Assembly: GCA_964512645.1 (NCBI GenBank) | Contig: CAZEJS010000010.1 | Span: forward strand, 16,724-80,723 | DNA length: 64,000 nucleotides | Direction of reading: 5' to 3' | Source: CAZEJS01 sp964512645 | GTDB lineage: Bacteria > Actinomycetota > Geothermincolia > Fen-727 > Anoxymicrobiaceae | In this document: in pieces, positions 59,244 through 64,000 of the stretch | How positions within the stretch are numbered: position 1 is the stretch's first letter | Layout of the letters: every line of letters starts with the position of its first letter | Notes under the pieces: model-generated | What the model was told of the DNA's origin: nothing | Database searches by the model: none | The model's input: the letters and a program-made list of their open reading frames with translations, nothing else | Translations under genes and position numbers: made by a program

Positions 59244-61709
59244 TCAGACCACGATGTTGACCAGCTTGCCGGGAACCACTATGACTTTTCGGACGTCCCT
59301 GTCAGATACGTGCTTCACGGCGTTCGGCGCCGCCAGGGCCTTCTGCCGCATCTCCTCTTCGGATATGTCGGAGGCGACGGTTATCCTGTCGCGGACTTTG
59401 CCATTGACCTGCACCACGAGGGTCATCTCTTCCGGCTTCGCCGTCTCCTCGTCGTACTCCGGCCAAGGCTCCTGGTGCACGCTCGACCCGTGCCCGGTCA
59501 CCTCCCAGAGTTCTTCGCTGATGAACGGAGCGAACGGCGCGAGAAGCTGGAGCACGGTCTCCACCGCTTCTCCCAGGACTCCCGGGTCCGGGGGGCCTTC
59601 GTCCACGTAATGGTAAATGGCGTTTACCAGCTCCATGATGAAGCTGACCGCGGTGTTGAACGCGAACTGGTCGATGTCCCTGGTGACGTTCATCACCGTC
59701 CGGTGCGTCAGGCTTCTCAATTTCCTGTGACGGGGGCCATCGTCCTCGCCTGAGACGGCTCCCGCTGCGGGCAGGTACCGCTCGGTTACCAGCCTCCACA
59801 CCCTCGCGAGGAACCTGTGGGCGCCCTCCACCCCGGCGTCGCTCCAGTCCTTGGACAGTTCGGGCGGACCCATGAACAGCATGTACAGCCTGAGGGTGTC
59901 CGCTCCCAGCCTGTCGACATACGCACCGGGAGCAACGACGTTTCCCTTTGATTTCGACATCTTCGCGCCGTCCCTGGTAACCATTCCCTGGCACAGCAGG
60001 TTAGAGAATGGCTCGTCGAACTCGATCAGGCCCAGGTCCTTGATGACTTTAGTGAAAAACCTCGAGTAAAGCAGGTGCAGTATTGCGTGCTCAATACCAC
60101 CGATATACTGGTCCACCGGCATCCAGTAGCGCGCCGCCGCCTCGTCGAACGGCGCGTCATCATCCATCGGGCTGACGTACCGGAAGTAGTACCATGACGA
60201 GTCCACGAACGTGTCCATGGTGTCCGTCTCCCGCCGCGCGTCGCCCCCGCACGAAGGACAACTCACCTTGTAGAACGATTCCTCGAGCGGCAGCGGTGAT
60301 TTCCCGCCTTCCGCGAGCTCCAGTCCCTCCGGCAGAAGAACAGGCAGGTCCTCCTCCGGCACTGGAACCGTCCCGCATTCGTCGCAGTAGACTATCGGGA
60401 TCGGAGCGCCCCAGTAACGCTGCCTCGACACCAGCCAGTCCCTGAGCCTGTAGTTGACGGCGCGCTTCCCCCATCCACGGCGCTCGAGCAGGTCGCACAC
60501 CGCTTCCTTCCCCCGCTCGCTCGGCGTCCCGTCGAAATCGCCGGAGTTTTCCATCAACCCGGGATCCTCGTAAGCCGCGTCCATCCCGGCGGGCACCATC
60601 CCGCCGCCTTCGGGTTGAATCACGACCTTCACCGGCAGGTCGTACTTCCTTGCGAACTCGAAATCTCTCTGGTCGTGCGCCGGGACCGCCATGACGGCTC
60701 CGGTCCCGTACTCCATGAGAACGAAATTCGCGCTGTAAACGGGAACGCGTTCTCCATTGACAGGGTTTATCACGAAATCGTCGAGGAACACCCCATCTTT
60801 TTCGGCCTCGATCGCGGTCCGCTCGAAGGAGGTCCTTGCGAGCACCCGCTCCCTGAAGGCGGCTACGTCCGCCTCGCGCCCGGTTCCCCGAACGAGGCGG
60901 TCTACCAGGGGATGCTCCGGGGCCAGAAGGAAGAAGGTGACGCCGTACAGGGTGTCCGGCCTGGTGGTGTAGATCGTTATCTTCTCACCTGTGGATTCCA
61001 ACGTGAAATCGACCTCGGCGCCACTGGACTTTCCTATCCAGTTGCGCTGCATTGTCAGCACACGCTCCGGCCAGCCCGATAGCTGGTCCATGTCTTCCAG
61101 CAGGCGCTCCGCGTAATCGGTAACCTTGAAAAACCACTGGTTCAGCCAACGGGGCACAACGGCCGTCCCGCACCTCTCGCAGGCTCCGTCACCCACGACC
61201 TGCTCGTTCGCGAGCACCGTGCCGCAGGACGGGCACCAGTTGGCCGCGGCATCCGCCTTGTAGGCGAGGCCCCGCTGGTACATCTTCAGGAAAAACCACT
61301 GCGTCCAGCGGTAGTATCCCGGATCACAGGTGGAGAGCTTCCGGGACCAGTCGTAAGAGTACCCCAGTCTCTTGAGGTCAACCTCGAAAAGATCGATGTT
61401 GTTCCGCGTCCACTTCGCGGGGTGGACCCCGCCGGATATGGCGGCGTTCTCGGCGGGGAGCCCGAAGGCGTCGTATCCCATGGGGTGAAACACGCTGAAC
61501 CCCCGACGGCGATAGTATCTCGCAAGCACGTCCCCGAGGGTATAGTTGGCCACGTGCCCCATGTGCGCAGGGCCGCTGGGGTAAGGAAACATCACCAGGA
61601 TGTATTTCTTGCGCGCCGCGTCATCCCCGCCCGACGCCGAATGCCCGTCGCGCTCCCAGCGTTCCACCCACTTCTTCTCTATTGTGCGATGATCGTATTC
61701 CTGAGCCAT
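59244..61709 (-). CDS. leuS: Leucine-tRNA ligase
   Basis: This 821-residue class I synthetase has HIGH-like FPYPSGPAHMGH (residues about 39-50) and an inserted editing domain (about 225-420). A zinc-type CxxC pair (CPSCGTVLANEQVVGDGACERC) follows the first catalytic half, and KMSKS is at about residue 575. ATG 61709 has AAAGG 6 nt before it; the longer open frame upstream is not conserved. I see no T-box upstream. Confidence 0.96.
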   Translation of the reverse strand: MAQEYDHRTIEKKWVERWERDGHSASGGDDAARKKYILVMFPYPSGPAHMGHVANYTLGDVLARYYRRRGFSVFHPMGYDAFGLPAENAAISGGVHPAKWTRNNIDLFEVDLKRLGYSYDWSRKLSTCDPGYYRWTQWFFLKMYQRGLAYKADAAANWCPSCGTVLANEQVVGDGACERCGTAVVPRWLNQWFFKVTDYAERLLEDMDQLSGWPERVLTMQRNWIGKSSGAEVDFTLESTGEKITIYTTRPDTLYGVTFFLLAPEHPLVDRLVRGTGREADVAAFRERVLARTSFERTAIEAEKDGVFLDDFVINPVNGERVPVYSANFVLMEYGTGAVMAVPAHDQRDFEFARKYDLPVKVVIQPEGGGMVPAGMDAAYEDPGLMENSGDFDGTPSERGKEAVCDLLERRGWGKRAVNYRLRDWLVSRQRYWGAPIPIVYCDECGTVPVPEEDLPVLLPEGLELAEGGKSPLPLEESFYKVSCPSCGGDARRETDTMDTFVDSSWYYFRYVSPMDDDAPFDEAAARYWMPVDQYIGGIEHAILHLLYSRFFTKVIKDLGLIEFDEPFSNLLCQGMVTRDGAKMSKSKGNVVAPGAYVDRLGADTLRLYMLFMGPPELSKDWSDAGVEGAHRFLARVWRLVTERYLPAAGAVSGEDDGPRHRKLRSLTHRTVMNVTRDIDQFAFNTAVSFIMELVNAIYHYVDEGPPDPGVLGEAVETVLQLLAPFAPFISEELWEVTGHGSSVHQEPWPEYDEETAKPEEMTLVVQVNGKVRDRITVASDISEEEMRQKALAAPNAVKHVSDRDVRKVIVVPGKLVNIVV

Positions 61710-61981
61710 TTCAAGCCTTTCAGACACGGACGATATTACCACAACCGAACCGAACGCCTGCTCGACGCGCGGCGCCCTCATGCGCTTATCCTCGTCCGGC
61801 CCAGCGGAACGGCCCGGCACGACGGCGTGCTCCTGCAGCCGACGTCCCCGCCCTCCGCGCCGCTTCAGTAGCATCGCCGGCCAACCCGGAGATTCTCACA
61901 ACGGTGGCACGAACCGCATGGTGTGTGTGGACTTGAACGGCATTAGGTGATTAAATCAGCACGGCTAGCAAGGAGGGCACA

Positions 61982-63070
61982 ATGAGCGCGAAGAAAAACA
62001 AGGCGACCATCTACGGCGCCGGCATGGCGGGACTCATCGCGGCGATCAACCTCGGGCGCGAAGGGTACTCGGTGACCGTCCATGATCCGGAAAAAGGCTA
62101 CGGGGGTTCGGCGCTGTACAATCCGTCAACCCACGTGACGCCTCTCGACCCGGTGAGGACTTCGGAGTACATCGGCATCGACATCAGCCCAGCGTTCCAC
62201 CAGGTGCTGGAGTGCCCGGCCTACTTCCACGACACCAAAGTCATGCTGCCGGTGGACGGCGTCTGCGCCGTAGAAAGGGGCAACCGCCCCACAAGCCTTG
62301 ATACCCTGCTTTTCGAGAAGTGCCGCGGGCTTGACATCACTTTCGAGTGGGGGTCGAAGCTGGAGAGCAAGGACCTCGACAATCTTCCCGAGAACACCAT
62401 CATAGCCTGCGGGCTCACCCCTTCGGCCTACGAGATGCTCGACATACCGTGTCTCAAGTGGAAAGGGTGGATATCGCGGGGCGAGATCGGCGTCGGCAGC
62501 TACGCCTGGCTCTGGTTCGACGAGTGCATTACCGAGTACGGTTACCTTTCGGCGGTGAACAACTACTACTTCAACCTCCTCTTCTCCACCAGGGAGGTCG
62601 ACAAGTCCTGCCTGGAGAAATACAAGTCCTTCATGGTCCGCCACGAGGGGATCGAGCACGAGGAATGGATGTACGTCAACGGCGCCGTCCCGATGGGATC
62701 GCCCGACAATCCCAGGCTCTTCTGGAAAGACGCGGTCCTCTGCGGGACGATATCCGGCGCGATGGACCCCATGATGTGGTTCGGCATCTCCGGTGCGCTG
62801 GTCACCGGGAAGGTGGCGGCGCTGGCGATCACCGACAGGGCGAGGGCGATCCACGACTTCGAGCGGTTCACCCGCAGGTTCCGCCTGGCCTTCATATCCA
62901 AGACGAAGGTCTGGAATCCGTATATCAGGCCAAGGGTCAATGACATGGAGAGGTCCATCAATCTCATGGGAACTTCCACCGTGGAGAGGATGGGGCGCCT
63001 GCTGCCCGAGGGAAAAGTGCCGTTCAAATCCGCGATACCCGGTTTCAGCTACATGAGCACCGGACCCTGA
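61982..63070 (+). CDS. FAD/NAD(P)-dependent oxidoreductase, geranylgeranyl-reductase/lycopene-cyclase-like
   Basis: This 362-residue flavoprotein has an N-terminal Rossmann motif YGAGMAGL (residues 11-18), and its last third carries VLCGTISGAMDPMMWFGISGALVTGKVAALA, the usual second FAD motif region. The substrate is unknown; the pattern fits isoprenoid reductases or cyclases. AAGGAGG precedes ATG 61982. It is convergent with a phytoene-desaturase-like gene across a shared terminator, so a common isoprenoid pathway is possible. Confidence 0.7.
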   Translation: MSAKKNKATIYGAGMAGLIAAINLGREGYSVTVHDPEKGYGGSALYNPSTHVTPLDPVRTSEYIGIDISPAFHQVLECPAYFHDTKVMLPVDGVCAVERGNRPTSLDTLLFEKCRGLDITFEWGSKLESKDLDNLPENTIIACGLTPSAYEMLDIPCLKWKGWISRGEIGVGSYAWLWFDECITEYGYLSAVNNYYFNLLFSTREVDKSCLEKYKSFMVRHEGIEHEEWMYVNGAVPMGSPDNPRLFWKDAVLCGTISGAMDPMMWFGISGALVTGKVAALAITDRARAIHDFERFTRRFRLAFISKTKVWNPYIRPRVNDMERSINLMGTSTVERMGRLLPEGKVPFKSAIPGFSYMSTGP

Positions 63071-63094
63071 CAACCGTAACACAATCGCTGATCG

Positions 63095-63128
63095 AAAAAA
63101 GCCGGGCTCCTGCGAGCCCGGCTTCTCT
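63095..63128. terminator. Bidirectional intrinsic terminator
   Basis: A 9-bp perfect stem (GCCGGGCTC, loop CTGC, GAGCCCGGC) is flanked by six A on the left and a T-rich run on the right. It can end both the plus-strand oxidoreductase and the minus-strand desaturase transcripts. Confidence 0.88.
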
Positions 63129-63138
63129 CTTTGTCCTC

Positions 63139-64000
63139 TCAGCTTCTCAACAGCTTCCGCAGCAGTGAGAGCAGACCCAGGCCGGCGCCGATCGCCCCGG
63201 CGATCATCATCGGCTTGAGGAGCTTCATCAGGGGCTCATCGGTCTCGAACTCCCTGTTCAGGTCTATCCTGCGGCCCAGTTTGTCGGCCGCCACCAGCTC
63301 GGCGACCTTGTTCGCGTTCCAGATCGCGGCCTCCATGCCCCCCGAGGATACGTGCGTCTTGGTATAGTCGCCGGTCAGGTAGAAGTTGGCGTAAGGTGAG
63401 CGCTGGAACGGGCGATGCTCTTCCATGCCGGGCGAGGGACGGTAGACCCCCTGGCGCTCCCGCACGACCTTCCACTTCTTGACCTGCGCGTTCCTCGCTT
63501 CAGGGAACCGGTCCTTGATCTGCTCGATCGCGATGTCGAAGATAACCTGGTCCGGCAGACCTTGAACGTGGTCGGCGGGCGACAGGACCATTTCGAACAT
63601 GCTCCCGCCCTTGAAGATGTGAGGGAGGACGTTGGAAAGGTCCGCGTATGTGTTGAAGATGCAGTCACTGGAGAAGAAAGTCACGTCAACGTCGGTCAGC
63701 TTCCGGTCGAACCATACCTGCAGGGACAGAGACGGCGCGTATTCGAAGTGCCACAGGTCGCGGAAGTACTCCATGGAGAAGCTCTCGTCCGGCAGGACCC
63801 TCCGGAGGGCGTAAGGACTGATGGCGGAGACGTAGAGGTCCGCCTCCATGACCTCATCATCGTTGATGACGATGTTCTTTATTTCGCCGCCCTCGACGTT
63901 GATGGAGGTAACGGCCTTGTTGAGCGCGACCTGGCCACCTTTTTCCTTGATGTACTCCAGGCAGTTGTCTACCCAGATCTCACCCAGGCCGCCGTTGGCG
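63139..64000 (-). CDS. Phytoene-desaturase/amine-oxidase family FAD enzyme (partial)
   Basis: Only the C-terminal 286 residues are present; the frame is open to the right edge. The visible part begins within the substrate-binding half (GGLGEIWVDNCLEYIKEKGG, then YVSAISPYALRRVLP). It contains the FAD-binding C-terminal motif YLTGDYTKTHVSSGGMEAAIWNANK typical of phytoene/zeta-carotene desaturases. A hydrophobic C-terminal helix (IAGAIGAGLGLLSLL) and basic end may anchor it to membrane. It likely desaturates a carotenoid precursor or a related isoprenoid. The N-terminal Rossmann motif lies outside the window. Confidence 0.82.
   Translation of the reverse strand, partial: ANGGLGEIWVDNCLEYIKEKGGQVALNKAVTSINVEGGEIKNIVINDDEVMEADLYVSAISPYALRRVLPDESFSMEYFRDLWHFEYAPSLSLQVWFDRKLTDVDVTFFSSDCIFNTYADLSNVLPHIFKGGSMFEMVLSPADHVQGLPDQVIFDIAIEQIKDRFPEARNAQVKKWKVVRERQGVYRPSPGMEEHRPFQRSPYANFYLTGDYTKTHVSSGGMEAAIWNANKVAELVAADKLGRRIDLNREFETDEPLMKLLKPMMIAGAIGAGLGLLSLLRKLLRS

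Noticed and set aside
61895..61920. T-box-like stretch (GGTGGCACGAACCGC) near leuS
   Set aside because: It lies on the strand opposite leuS, has an insertion in the core T-box sequence, and no specifier stem or antiterminator can be seen.
1..64000. CRISPR arrays, tRNA/rRNA genes, insertion sequences, prophage
   Set aside because: No regularly spaced repeats, transposase or phage genes, terminal inverted repeats or recognisable RNA-gene sequence were seen; the coding density of housekeeping genes leaves little room for them.

Overview
The window is about 64 kb of GC-rich, densely packed bacterial chromosome and is almost entirely core housekeeping DNA. I see no insertion sequence, prophage, CRISPR array, rRNA or tRNA. 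The gene content suggests an anaerobic or facultatively anaerobic Actinomycetota, possibly a deep lineage outside the classical Actinomycetia (inference). The FHA protein GarA next to a MerR/FtsR-type regulator is an actinobacterial hallmark, and DivIVA and SepF are present. The LL-diaminopimelate aminotransferase route, a glycyl-radical (class III) ribonucleotide reductase and RNase Y point away from typical aerobic streptomycetes and mycobacteria. Many start codons are GTG or TTG, a few appear to be CTG or ATT, and several genes look leaderless.

Layout. 1-7.8 kb (+ strand): end of dapF, dapL, hflX, then an nrdR-nrdD-redoxin-dut group with a candidate NrdR box, a DUF3786 gene and queC. 7.8-12 kb (-): a secreted peptidase-like protein and an orphan FtsX-type permease, followed by a 650-bp gap. 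12.6-19.7 kb (mostly -): a ligand-binding RAM-domain protein with an acyl-CoA synthetase; a three-gene set (coiled-coil/RlpA wall protein, metallo-beta-lactamase-fold hydrolase, FAD oxidoreductase) behind a promoter with two Fur-like boxes; and a potassium-channel protein. 19.8-21.8 kb: a bifunctional-nuclease-family protein and a D,D-carboxypeptidase.

22-25.9 kb (-) is the most interesting stretch. A MgtE-like sensor protein, an NRAMP-related transporter without the family's metal-binding methionine, and a PRC-barrel protein lie behind a roughly 200-nt leader. That leader encodes a short acidic/proline-rich peptide and ends in an intrinsic terminator just before the first gene. It looks like a magnesium-sensing attenuator analogous in logic, but not evidently in sequence, to enterobacterial MgtL.

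25.9-38.5 kb (-): ftsR, garA, two small genes, a lipoate ligase, NAD salvage (pncB, pncA), miaB, a GHKL ATPase joined to RNase Y, recX, recA, thpR and yggU. 38.6-52.8 kb (-) is a long run of division, PLP-homeostasis, RNA-maturation and chaperone genes: hrcA-dnaJ-rsmE-mtaB-hinT-yqeY-phoH-pgpH-ybeY-corC-pgeF-acyP-yggS-sepF-proC-divIVA, headed by a good CIRCE operator. 52.9-64 kb: lepA, rpsT (+), holA, comEC, comEA, leuS, and two FAD-dependent enzymes of the phytoene-desaturase/geranylgeranyl-reductase type around a bidirectional terminator. The last gene runs off the window.
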